A stretch of DNA of 64,000 bases from positions 372,001 through 436,000 of the forward strand of contig NZ_PYGJ01000001.1 of the NCBI RefSeq assembly GCF_003014475.1, written 5' to 3'. The translations under genes and the position numbers were made by a program. Numbering within the stretch: the first letter of the stretch is position 1; every line of letters begins with the position of its first letter. The notes below the pieces were generated by a model. It saw only the letters and a list, made by a program, of their open reading frames with translations. It did no database searches and had not been told where the DNA came from. Source of the stretch: Shimia abyssi. GTDB lineage: Bacteria > Pseudomonadota > Alphaproteobacteria > Rhodobacterales > Rhodobacteraceae. Positions 36,318 to 44,916 of the stretch are shown piece by piece.

Positions 36318-38375
36318 ATGGTGCATGTTGCCGCAGTCAACTCTGAAGACGTTTATGAAACTCAATCCCCCGTCGTCGAAGAAACAGTTCAGGCAAATCC
36401 ATTTGCGGCAGTTGTGCGTGCGATGCGGGGAAGATGGCTCCGGACAATGGCGCTTGGCGCGATACTGTCGCCGCTATTTGCGATGTTTGGATACGTCTCG
36501 GGCGTGCAACTCTATGATTCCCAAGCCATTTTGCGTGTCTTTCCACAAGAATCCAACATCCTCTATTCCACCGGTGAAGACTCGGTTCTCAAGATATTTT
36601 CCAGTTTCGTCAAGGCAGAGGCAACCTATGTCGCCTCACATCCTGTGATGCAGCGCTCCGTCGAGGAATTGTCGCTTACCCGTCCTGATCTGGCCAAAGG
36701 GCTGACGGCCACCGACATGTCCCGCTCGGTCAAAATTAAGCGCTCCGACAGCTTGATCGTGTTAACCACAGTCAGCAAAGACCGCGAATTTGCCAGTCAA
36801 AAGCTAGACGCGGTGATTGCGTCCTATCTTGCTCTCAAATCCGAGGCGGAAGAAGTGCGCACTTCGGTGAGGCTGTCCGAACTGCGCGACCGCGAAGAAG
36901 ACCTTATCGAGCGGCTCGCAACGTTGCGCGCGGATCAACTGGAGACCGGCGGCGAATTTGGCCTGAATGCCTTGGCCAAAGCACACATTGAAAAAATTGC
37001 CCAGGTTGATGCGCTGGCCGCTCGCAAATCCGAGGTTACCGCAACCTTGGCCGCGCTTGAGACTGATGACGTGTCTTCTTCGGCGGACACTTCCGATCAG
37101 GAAATAATGCGGGCCACCTTGCTTGATCGCGCAATGGCCGACCTTAGCTTTGAGCGGGCAAAGCTGAAAAGTGAGCTGGCCGGATTACGCGCCGGTTATA
37201 GCGACCAGAGCAACCTGCGCTTCCAACGCAGAGTGGACTCAAAAATCGATGAAATTGCCGTTATCGAACAGGCCATGTCCAACCGTCGCGACCAGATACG
37301 CGTACTTGGACAAACCGGTGCCCTGACGGCTGCAAGCAACACCGGTGAGGATACTACCGTAGCCGAAATCAGATCCCTGCTCGAAAAGGTTTCGACGCAA
37401 TTGGACAATGCCCGCCTCGAAGCCAAAGACCTCAATCGCCGTCGTATTGATCTGGATGGCATCGAGTCTGAGATCACTGCCGCCGAACGGCTTTTGGAAG
37501 AAACCCGGCGCGCTCTGGAAGTGATCCGCCTGGAGTTTGGCCGCGCGCTTCCGGGATATGCGGTTGTCATGTCACCACCGTCGCGCCCCATCGCGCCCGC
37601 TGAAGATACGCGCAAGATGATGACAATGGCGGGGTTTGCCGGTGGCGCTGGCCTTGCGCTGGCCATCATGTTGGCGCTCGGGCTACGCGAGAAACGTGTT
37701 CGATTTGCCGAACATCTGCTCTCGGTCAAAAACAAGCTGCCCATCTGTCAGGTCTCCGACGCCAGCGCGGATGATTCACATGCGGCTGATCTGTTGCGCA
37801 ACGAGCTTCAATTGCAATCCCTGCGCAAGCCGCGATTGGTCGGAACGGCGCCCATTATTGCCATCACCAGTGTTCATTCCGGCGAAAGCACGGAATGCGC
37901 CAGAACACTTGCAGAGAGTTTCTCTCGCGCTCGCATGAAAGTGCTGCTCATTGATGCGGATATCTCAAATGCACAAGACTGCGCCGCGACAGCGGGCTGG
38001 CGCGAACTGCTGCTCGGGTCAGCCATCAAACCGAACTACACACGCGAACACCCCGGACTGATGACTGTCAGCAACGGCGCAACACGTCATATTGACGACT
38101 GCAGCGTGTCGGCCCCGATGGTGCAATCAGCTCTCAAACGCGCGGCAAAATCCTTTGATGTTGTGATCGTTTCCGCAGGTGGGATGCAAGACAGTTTGTC
38201 CGCTCAGTTCATTCTGTCCAATGCCGACGTGGGCGTGTTGTATATCACGCCCGGCGAAAACCACGCGACAGTCCAGAGCCTTGCCAATCAGCTCGACAGT
38301 TTGCCAACCAATGGCAGCGTCGCGGTGATGCGAAACGCCCTGCCAGGTGATCCCTGGCTGGCGGTGCGTACCTGA
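36318..38375 (+). CDS. Wzz/Wzc-like chain-length protein with degenerate kinase domain
   Basis: 685 residues in the polysaccharide co-polymerase layout: cytoplasmic N-terminus, membrane segment at ~41-62, a long periplasmic coiled-coil region (~180-410), a PPSRPIAPAEDTRK proline motif before the second membrane segment at ~433-456, then a cytoplasmic P-loop domain. In that domain, the BY-kinase Walker A is replaced by SVHSGESTE at ~518-526, lacking the G-K pair, while the A' motif VLLIDADIS (~542-550) is kept. The Walker B-like VVIVSAGG has no Asp. There is no C-terminal Tyr cluster. It likely sets polymer length and export without normal tyrosine kinase activity. Confidence 0.87.
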   Translation: MVHVAAVNSEDVYETQSPVVEETVQANPFAAVVRAMRGRWLRTMALGAILSPLFAMFGYVSGVQLYDSQAILRVFPQESNILYSTGEDSVLKIFSSFVKAEATYVASHPVMQRSVEELSLTRPDLAKGLTATDMSRSVKIKRSDSLIVLTTVSKDREFASQKLDAVIASYLALKSEAEEVRTSVRLSELRDREEDLIERLATLRADQLETGGEFGLNALAKAHIEKIAQVDALAARKSEVTATLAALETDDVSSSADTSDQEIMRATLLDRAMADLSFERAKLKSELAGLRAGYSDQSNLRFQRRVDSKIDEIAVIEQAMSNRRDQIRVLGQTGALTAASNTGEDTTVAEIRSLLEKVSTQLDNARLEAKDLNRRRIDLDGIESEITAAERLLEETRRALEVIRLEFGRALPGYAVVMSPPSRPIAPAEDTRKMMTMAGFAGGAGLALAIMLALGLREKRVRFAEHLLSVKNKLPICQVSDASADDSHAADLLRNELQLQSLRKPRLVGTAPIIAITSVHSGESTECARTLAESFSRARMKVLLIDADISNAQDCAATAGWRELLLGSAIKPNYTREHPGLMTVSNGATRHIDDCSVSAPMVQSALKRAAKSFDVVIVSAGGMQDSLSAQFILSNADVGVLYITPGENHATVQSLANQLDSLPTNGSVAVMRNALPGDPWLAVRT

Positions 38376-38400
38376 GTTTCCCACGTATGGAGGTTTCCCA

Positions 38401-39045
38401 ATGACAATGACGACCGTGAACCAAGCCTGCACCAAGCCAAAAATGGTGCATTGGAAATCCAAAAGGGTGATGGATATTGCGCTTTGCATGATCGCGCTGC
38501 CGGTCCTAGCCCCTGTTCTGTCACTCATTGCATTAGCCGTAAAAACATCGTCACGTGGCCCTGCATTTTTTGTGCAAACACGCGTGGGGTTAGACGGCAG
38601 AACCTTTGAAATGCTCAAATTCAGATCCATGTATGTAGACGCAGAACAACGCCGCAGCGAGGTTGCAAAACAAAGCGACCGCGAGGGCATCTGTCTGAAA
38701 CTGAAACGCGATCCTCGGGTAACACCCATTGGCCGGGTCTTACGCCGCTGGTCACTGGACGAACTGCCCCAGGTCCTCAACGTGATCAAAGGAGATATGT
38801 CACTCGTGGGTCCGCGCCCGGCATTGACATGTGAAGTCGCGCAATACCCGGAAATCGCCCATAAACGGCACAATGTCCTGCCCGGCATAACCGGTCTCTG
38901 GCAGGTCTCGGGCCGCGCCGAGATCGGGTTTGACGGCATGATCGCTCTGGATCTGGATTATGTGCGGCAGGTATCTGTCGCGACGGATATCCACATTCTC
39001 TTGCGAACGGTGAGTGCAGTGATTGGCGGGCGAGGTGCCTATTGA
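38401..39045 (+). CDS. Initiating sugar transferase (ExoY/WcaJ type)
   Basis: A 214-residue polyprenyl-phosphate hexose-1-phosphate transferase that starts the lipid-linked repeat unit. One membrane segment (MDIALCMIALPVLAPVL) is followed by the catalytic domain with KFRSMYVDAEQR, RVTPIGRVLRRWSLDELPQV, NVIKGDMSLVGPRPAL and LPGITGLWQVSGRAEIGFD. It lacks the long N-terminal domain of the WbaP class, so it is of the short ExoY type. The ATG at 38401 has GGAGG upstream. It is the last gene of the operon. Confidence 0.93.
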   Translation: MTMTTVNQACTKPKMVHWKSKRVMDIALCMIALPVLAPVLSLIALAVKTSSRGPAFFVQTRVGLDGRTFEMLKFRSMYVDAEQRRSEVAKQSDREGICLKLKRDPRVTPIGRVLRRWSLDELPQVLNVIKGDMSLVGPRPALTCEVAQYPEIAHKRHNVLPGITGLWQVSGRAEIGFDGMIALDLDYVRQVSVATDIHILLRTVSAVIGGRGAY

Positions 39046-39099
39046 ATTAGGTTTGGGTTGGGGCCAGTAAGAAAAACGTATTCAGGCCCCATTCGCATA

Positions 39100-39699
39100 T
39101 CACAGCAAATTCTGATCCCGCGCGATCATGGCTGCATGGGTCCGATTTCGCGCCTCAAGCTTTCGGCACAAGGTTTTGACGTGCAGCTTAATGGTCGCTT
39201 CCTGCAGATCCAGATCACGTGCAATCTCTTTGTTGGAAAGACCATCACACAAACCGCGCAACACCTCTGTTTCGCGTGTGCTCAGATTACCAACGGCGGA
39301 ATCCGCGTCTTGCATAAAATTATAAGGCGCAAAGGTTTCCCCGGCGATCATGAATTTCACCGCATTGCTCAGGGACATTGACGACATCGTCTTGGGCACA
39401 AACCCTGCCGCGCCCTGATCGATGGCATCCTGAACCGCTGCGCGGGACATATTGCCTGACAATAGCGCAACAGGCTTGCCGCCATTCGCAACCTTCATCT
39501 TCGCCAAACCATCAAGGCCATTCATACCCGGCATTTTGTAATCCAAAAGCACCAAATCAAATGCGCCGCTGTCATTCACACGCGCGATTGCTTGGTTCAA
39601 ATCCGAAACCGTCTCAACGTTTTCGATCCCCTCTTGCTCCAACAAAGACGCGATTGCTTCGCGTACGAGATCATGGTCGTCAGCAATAAGTACTCGCAT
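39100..39699 (-). CDS. LuxR/NarL-type response regulator
   Basis: 199 residues: an N-terminal receiver domain (MRVLIADDHDLVREAI, phospho-acceptor Asp53 in LVLLDYKMPGMNG, Lys in FVPKTMS) and a C-terminal NarL-type helix-turn-helix at ~145-190 (LSTRETEVLRGLCDGLSNKE, then IKLHVKTLCRKLEARNRT). It binds DNA when phosphorylated and is expected to act on target promoters. I place the start at 39699 (AGG upstream, canonical receiver N-terminus). It converges on the end of the polysaccharide operon and diverges from the periplasmic protein/hybrid kinase pair, its likely phosphodonor. Confidence 0.92.
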   Translation of the reverse strand: MRVLIADDHDLVREAIASLLEQEGIENVETVSDLNQAIARVNDSGAFDLVLLDYKMPGMNGLDGLAKMKVANGGKPVALLSGNMSRAAVQDAIDQGAAGFVPKTMSSMSLSNAVKFMIAGETFAPYNFMQDADSAVGNLSTRETEVLRGLCDGLSNKEIARDLDLQEATIKLHVKTLCRKLEARNRTHAAMIARDQNLL

Positions 39700-39997
39700 C
39701 GTCAATTTACCTGCTTGAACCGCTTGAGAATATACACGCGGTGGCGTTTCTGAATGTAGATTATGCATAGCTGGTCCTCTGCCAATTTGCACTCGTTAGA
39801 GTCTGTGTTGGATTTCTATTAATCAAAGGTATAGCATGGGCGATTTCCGCAATCCTCTGACCAAAAGCACGCATTTTTGGCAAATTCGCCATGTCACCTA
39901 TACGAAAGTAGAGTGCGAACAAACTTATGCGCCTGTGACCTGCGCGAATGTTCATGGCACCTTCAGCGCCATCATCAATCAGGCATGGGGACGACTT
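39700..39997. promoter_or_regulatory. Divergent intergenic region of the two-component unit
   Basis: About 300 bases between the LuxR regulator and the periplasmic protein, both transcribed away from it. It must contain the promoters of both units. I see no clear -35/-10 pair or palindrome that I would defend. Confidence 0.4.
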
Positions 39998-40489
39998 ATG
40001 AGGAATTTATTGCAAGGTGTGATGGCGCTAACGCTTCTTTTCTTCACCGCGATTTCGGCAATGGCCAACGAGACTATTTTAACGGTCTCTGGCATCCCGA
40101 CCGATTCAGGCGCGCTCAGGGTACAGGAGTATGACTTGGCCCAGCTGCGCGACATTGGAGAAGTCAGCTTTACCACGACAACCCCCTGGACCGAGGGTGA
40201 ACAGACATTTACCGGCGTGCCTCTGTCGAAACTTGTGGCTTCGCTCAACCTGCAATCCGGCGTTCTGATGGCAACCGCCGTCAACGACTATGCCGTTGAA
40301 ATCCCGATGTCCGATGCCTTGCAGGATGGGCCAATCATCGCGTTTCTGAGAAATGACAAACAAATGTCAGTGCGCGAGAAAGGGCCTCTCTGGATCGTGT
40401 ACCCTTATGACTCAGACGCAAAATTCCGCACGGAAATTGTGTATTCGCAAAGCATATGGCAACTTGATCGGATTATGGTGAGTGACTAG
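39998..40489 (+). CDS. Periplasmic sulfite-oxidase-fold protein lacking cysteine
   Basis: 163 residues with a signal peptide (hydrophobic core to about residue 24, cleavage after SAMA). The mature part matches the molybdopterin-binding fold of sulfite-oxidase-like proteins: LTVSGIPTDSGALRV, a TFTGVPLSKLVASL segment, VNDYAVEIPMSDA, and REKGPLWIVYPYDSDAKFRT. There is no cysteine anywhere, so the Mo-coordinating Cys of the true enzymes is missing and it probably is not an enzyme. It lies 17 bases before the hybrid kinase; a role as the periplasmic sensing partner of that kinase is my inference. Confidence 0.8.
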   Translation: MRNLLQGVMALTLLFFTAISAMANETILTVSGIPTDSGALRVQEYDLAQLRDIGEVSFTTTTPWTEGEQTFTGVPLSKLVASLNLQSGVLMATAVNDYAVEIPMSDALQDGPIIAFLRNDKQMSVREKGPLWIVYPYDSDAKFRTEIVYSQSIWQLDRIMVSD

Positions 40490-40506
40490 GCTCGCCGGCC
40501 GCCCCC

Positions 40507-43104
40507 ATGCCGAAAGTTTTGAAATCATTGAAATACATCCTTTCCAAATTTCGAATTCGCAGACTTCAGGGCGCTGGCCTGGTGGCTTCTGCCGCCGCGA
40601 TCGCAGTCATTGCCGTAATGATCTTTATTGTCGCCGGGAGCCTGAGGCAGAAAATTGATGATCAAGCGACGGCAACGGCAGACACATCGCAATGGTCGCT
40701 TGCCCAAACCGAGGTAGATCTCAGGCGGCTACAATTTGCGGTCTTGGCCGCCAGAGATGACGAAAACACAGGTTTGGACGAACTGCGCAATCGGTTCGAT
40801 ATTTTTTACAGCCGTGTGGCCACGATGGTCTCTGGCCAACAATTCGCAGGAATCCGTAACGAACCAGACGCCAAGGCCGCTTTGGCAATATTGACCGGAT
40901 TTCTGGACACGTTCGCCCCTATCTTTGACAACTCAGATGCTTTCCTACGCCAGCGACTTCCAGAGATAGAAAAGGAATTGCACAACATTGCACCTGATGT
41001 TCGTCGGTTCTCATTGACCGGTGTTCGCGAATTTGCAAAACGCTCGGACGCTCACAGAAATTCTGTTGGTAACTTACTGGGGCGGATCGCGTTTCTGACA
41101 ATTGCTCTTGTCGCGATCTTTTTTGTTGTGGTGCTGTTTCTGCTCAAACTTGTACAGCGCAGCGTTCAGGCGGAATCCGCCGCCGCAGAATCCCGCAACC
41201 ACATTCAAGAGGTCATTTCGACATCAATTGACGGAATTCTTACCATCGACACGGATGGCCATATAATCGACTACAACGGTGCCGCCGAACGAATTTTTGG
41301 CTACACTCGGCAAGAGGCGATTGGCCAATTGATGAGCAAACTGGTTGTTCCAGAGCATCTGCAAGAGGCACACGAAGCCGGCATGGCGCGGTATCGACAA
41401 ACCGGCGAACATCGTGTCGTCGGACAGGGTTTGCTGCTTTTGGAGGCCAAACGCAAAGACGGTTCCGTTTTTCCGGTTGAACTCTCCATTTCCTCGGCCA
41501 CGGCCAATGGAAAGGCTATTTTTGTGTCTTATCTGCGCGATATTTCCAAACGTGTTGAGGTAGAAAAGGAGCTGATCGAAACGCGGGACAAGGCCGTGGC
41601 GGGCGAGAAAGCCAAAGCTGATTTGATTGCCGTCATGAGCCATGAGATGCGCACACCCCTGAACGGTCTGATCGGCACAATGGAACTGTTGGGCGGTACC
41701 GGGCTGGACACTGTACAAAGTAAATATCTTTCGGGAATGGAAACGTCCGCCAACCTGCTTTTGCATCACGTAAACGGTGTACTGAGCATGTCGAGCGCAG
41801 ATTCCGGGCTTATGGAAATCAAAAATTCAGAGCTCGAACCCACTGAATTTTTGGAAGAATTGGTTGAGAGCCAGCGCCCGGCCTTCACCGCGAACGGCAA
41901 CAACATTGTGTATGATGCCAACCATGCGCCAAACCGGATCTGGGTCGATCGGGTCAAGTTGTTGCAGGTGGTACTTAACCTTGTTGCGAACGCGAATAAA
42001 TTCACCAAAAACGGCGAAATATCGGTGGATTGTGACCAGCTGTCTGACGGCGAGACGGTCGAATTCCGAGTCACCGATACCGGCATAGGCATCGCCCCCG
42101 AGCATCACGAAACCGTCTTTGAAGATTTTCGCACATTGGACACAAGCTATGGCAGGATGGCCGAAGGCAGCGGGCTTGGCCTGGGGATATCACGGCGTAT
42201 CGTCTCTGCCATGGGCGGAACAATTGGATTGGAAAGCGAACCCGGCGTCGGCAGCATCTTCTGGATCAGATTGCCAATCGGCAAGCCCGTTGACAACGAT
42301 ACGGATCTACAAGCCGCTAACATTGATGAAACCACCACGGCCCAAGCCCCACAGGCACTAACGCCCGCGAAAATTCTGGTTGTTGAAGACAATGAAATCA
42401 ACCGCCTGGTGGCCATGGATATGCTAGAGCAGGCTGGCCATTTGCCAGACGTCGCCCATGATGGCGTCGAAGGTGTCCAAATGGCGAACACACAAGCTTA
42501 TGACCTGATACTAATGGATATCAGTATGCCGGAACTGGACGGGGTTGAGGCATCCGGCATCATTCGTAATGGCGACGGCCCCAATCGCAACACTCCGATC
42601 CTTGCTTTGACAGCACACGCGCTTCCTCAGGATCAGGACAGGTTTCATCGCGCGGGAATTTCCGAGACAATTGTAAAACCTTTAACCGGCAGCGTGCTGA
42701 TGCAGGCCATCAAAACACATGCGGCTGCAGGAAGTGGAAATGTTTCGCCGCACAGTCAAGAGTTTCAGGGAGTCTTGGCTGTGTTGGCTGCACGTAAGGG
42801 CCCAGACGCGGCTAGAAAACTGGTTACTGAATTTATTCACAGCATGGATCAAGTCCTTGCCAAGGTGTCCATGACCGCGATACCTCAACTGGAGCGCGAA
42901 GCATTTGCGGCTTTGGCCCATAAATGCGCCGGCTCCGCGTCGGTTCTGGGTTGCGAAGAGGTAGCGCGGTTGCTCGGTCTTCTCGAAGATGAATTACAAT
43001 CGGTTTCAGCGGAATTGCGGCACCTGGAGCAAGACCTGAGTGCTGCGTGGATACGCGAGAAAAGCCAGCTTGCCGAACTTTTGCCGTCGCAAACAGATAT
43101 CTAA
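40507..43104 (+). CDS. Hybrid sensor histidine kinase with PAS, receiver and HPt domains
   Basis: 865 residues. Domains: membrane segment (~22-44), periplasmic helical region (~45-192), second membrane segment (~193-215), PAS (~230-350), HisKA with phospho-His379 in AVMSHEMRTPLNG, HATPase (~485-595; N-box NLVANANKF, G1 DTGIGI, G2 GSGLGLGIS), receiver with phospho-Asp671 in LILMDISMPELDG, and a C-terminal HPt with His805 in LAHKCAGSASVLG. This is a complete four-step phosphorelay, so the HPt can pass phosphate to a separate regulator, most simply the divergent LuxR protein at 39100-39699. It is co-transcribed with the periplasmic protein upstream. Confidence 0.95.
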   Translation: MPKVLKSLKYILSKFRIRRLQGAGLVASAAAIAVIAVMIFIVAGSLRQKIDDQATATADTSQWSLAQTEVDLRRLQFAVLAARDDENTGLDELRNRFDIFYSRVATMVSGQQFAGIRNEPDAKAALAILTGFLDTFAPIFDNSDAFLRQRLPEIEKELHNIAPDVRRFSLTGVREFAKRSDAHRNSVGNLLGRIAFLTIALVAIFFVVVLFLLKLVQRSVQAESAAAESRNHIQEVISTSIDGILTIDTDGHIIDYNGAAERIFGYTRQEAIGQLMSKLVVPEHLQEAHEAGMARYRQTGEHRVVGQGLLLLEAKRKDGSVFPVELSISSATANGKAIFVSYLRDISKRVEVEKELIETRDKAVAGEKAKADLIAVMSHEMRTPLNGLIGTMELLGGTGLDTVQSKYLSGMETSANLLLHHVNGVLSMSSADSGLMEIKNSELEPTEFLEELVESQRPAFTANGNNIVYDANHAPNRIWVDRVKLLQVVLNLVANANKFTKNGEISVDCDQLSDGETVEFRVTDTGIGIAPEHHETVFEDFRTLDTSYGRMAEGSGLGLGISRRIVSAMGGTIGLESEPGVGSIFWIRLPIGKPVDNDTDLQAANIDETTTAQAPQALTPAKILVVEDNEINRLVAMDMLEQAGHLPDVAHDGVEGVQMANTQAYDLILMDISMPELDGVEASGIIRNGDGPNRNTPILALTAHALPQDQDRFHRAGISETIVKPLTGSVLMQAIKTHAAAGSGNVSPHSQEFQGVLAVLAARKGPDAARKLVTEFIHSMDQVLAKVSMTAIPQLEREAFAALAHKCAGSASVLGCEEVARLLGLLEDELQSVSAELRHLEQDLSAAWIREKSQLAELLPSQTDI

Positions 43105-43126
43105 CGTTTCACACAAGGCGCTGGGG

Positions 43127-44659
43127 TCAGGACCCCGACCAACGTGGCAGGCGCGTTTTGTCGGCAACGTCTGTCCAAAGCTTGTGATTGCGTACATAGT
43201 CCTGACTGGCATCGCGCGGCGGGTTGAAATCCCATGACGTCAAAGGCCCGGCAGTCATGGCCTGATGCACGGCCCGGCGTTGCTTTTGTGTCTTGATCAC
43301 ATCCGCCCGGATCGACTCACTGTCCCATCGTTCCTCTGCCTCGGCCTGAAATGCCTTCAAGCGCGCGGCATGGGCCGGATCTTCGGCCAGATTTATGCGC
43401 TCCTCTGGGTCTGCCACCACATCAAACAGCATGGGTGGATCAACCTCACAATGGATGTACTTGAACCTGCCGCGCCGGATCATGAACAACGGATGCGATA
43501 AACATTCAGCGCAGTATTCGCCAAACACTTCATCAACCTCATCGGTCTGCCCCTGCGACACCGGCAACAGGGAACGCCCGTCAATCGGCTGGCCCAGCTC
43601 GGGCCACGCCGTTCCGGAACTGGCGGCGATATCCAGCATGGTTGGCAACATATCGACCAATGAACAACAATTAGGTATGCGCTGTGCCTCGATGCCCGGC
43701 CCGGCGATGATCATTGGCACCCGCGCAGACCGCTCAAACCAGTTCATCTTGGTCCAAAGGCTGCGCTCGCCCAGCATCTCGCCGTGATCCGCCGTCACGA
43801 TGATGACCGTCTCATCCATCACCCCCGCCTCTTCCAGCGTCTTGACCAATGCTCCGATCTGGCTGTCAAAGAATGACACATTGGCGTAATAGGCGTGCCG
43901 CGTGTTTCTCAGCTCATCTTTGGTTGGCTCAACTTTGCTCGCCTCGATCCCGTCCATAACCCGTCGCCCATGCGGGTCCTGATCATCCCGTCGCATCGGG
44001 TGCAACGGCAAGTCGATGTCATCTGGATCATACAAATCCCAGAATTCCTGTCGCGCAACATAAGGGTCATGGGGATGCATGAAGCTGGCCACCAGACAGA
44101 ACGGATCATCGCCATCGCGCACATAGTCAAATATCTGGCGGCGCGCATAAAAGGCGACCTCGTCGTCGTAATCATGCTGAAACATGGTTGCCGCCACGCC
44201 CGCCTGTTGGACCACGTCCATATTGGCGTACCAATCGTCTATCCGCTGATCAGCGTTTTCCCAATCCGGCACCCAGGCAAAATCCGCTGGGTAAATATCC
44301 GTCACCGGACGATCCTGAAACCCATGCAGCTGATCGGGGCCGACAAAATGCATCTTGCCAGACAGACAGGTTCGATATCCCATGATACGCAGATAGTGCG
44401 CAAAGGTAGGGATCGACGCGGCAAATTCGCTGGCATTGTCATAGGCGGCAATTTTAGAGACTTGCTGTCCAGCCATAAAACTGAACCGTGACGGCGCGCA
44501 AAGCGGCGAGTTGCAATAGGCAGCATCAAACACTGTACCCCGCTCTGACAGCGCGTCCATATGCGGGGTTTGCACTAGAGGATGCCCATATGTGCCCGTA
44601 AAATGTGGAGCCAGCTGATCGGCCATGATCAACACAATATTTGGCGCTTTGCCCGACAT
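43127..44659 (-). CDS. betC: Choline-sulfatase
   Basis: A 510-residue type I sulfatase without signal peptide, hydrolysing choline-O-sulfate to choline and sulfate. The active-site Cys54 that becomes formylglycine is in NSPLCAPSR, followed by FSFMAGQ, as in BetC. Metal ligands lie in LIMADQLAPHF at the N-terminus and IIVTADHGEMLGERSLWTKM in the middle. The C-terminal LTSWDFNPPRDASQDYVRNH is typical of choline-sulfatases. The ATG at 44659 has GGGAGGG upstream. No choline transport or betaine genes are adjacent, so it is a single-gene unit here, convergent with the hybrid kinase. Confidence 0.92.
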   Translation of the reverse strand: MSGKAPNIVLIMADQLAPHFTGTYGHPLVQTPHMDALSERGTVFDAAYCNSPLCAPSRFSFMAGQQVSKIAAYDNASEFAASIPTFAHYLRIMGYRTCLSGKMHFVGPDQLHGFQDRPVTDIYPADFAWVPDWENADQRIDDWYANMDVVQQAGVAATMFQHDYDDEVAFYARRQIFDYVRDGDDPFCLVASFMHPHDPYVARQEFWDLYDPDDIDLPLHPMRRDDQDPHGRRVMDGIEASKVEPTKDELRNTRHAYYANVSFFDSQIGALVKTLEEAGVMDETVIIVTADHGEMLGERSLWTKMNWFERSARVPMIIAGPGIEAQRIPNCCSLVDMLPTMLDIAASSGTAWPELGQPIDGRSLLPVSQGQTDEVDEVFGEYCAECLSHPLFMIRRGRFKYIHCEVDPPMLFDVVADPEERINLAEDPAHAARLKAFQAEAEERWDSESIRADVIKTQKQRRAVHQAMTAGPLTSWDFNPPRDASQDYVRNHKLWTDVADKTRLPRWSGS

Positions 44660-44916
44660 GAAAACCCTCCCGCAATTGTCCCTTTCAGCACCGGACACGA
44701 TCGCCAGAGACCTGTCAACGATCCTGTATGCATCGTCGCGATTCAGCAACGTATGCCACAGGATCGGTTCAACAAAGTTTTACCAATCAGCAGCTAGGCA
44801 ATTTCCCGCTGCACAGGCGCTCTGATGGCAAATGTGACTTTTGCTAAGCCGCTTCAGGTGACAGGATAAAGTGGACGTGACTTTCAATCATTCTCTGGTT
44901 CTGGCACTCTCTCATC

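Noticed and set aside
43105..43140. Possible terminator hairpin GGGGTCAGGACCCC between the hybrid kinase and betC
   Set aside because: The stem is only five bases with a four-base loop and there is no T-run on either strand.
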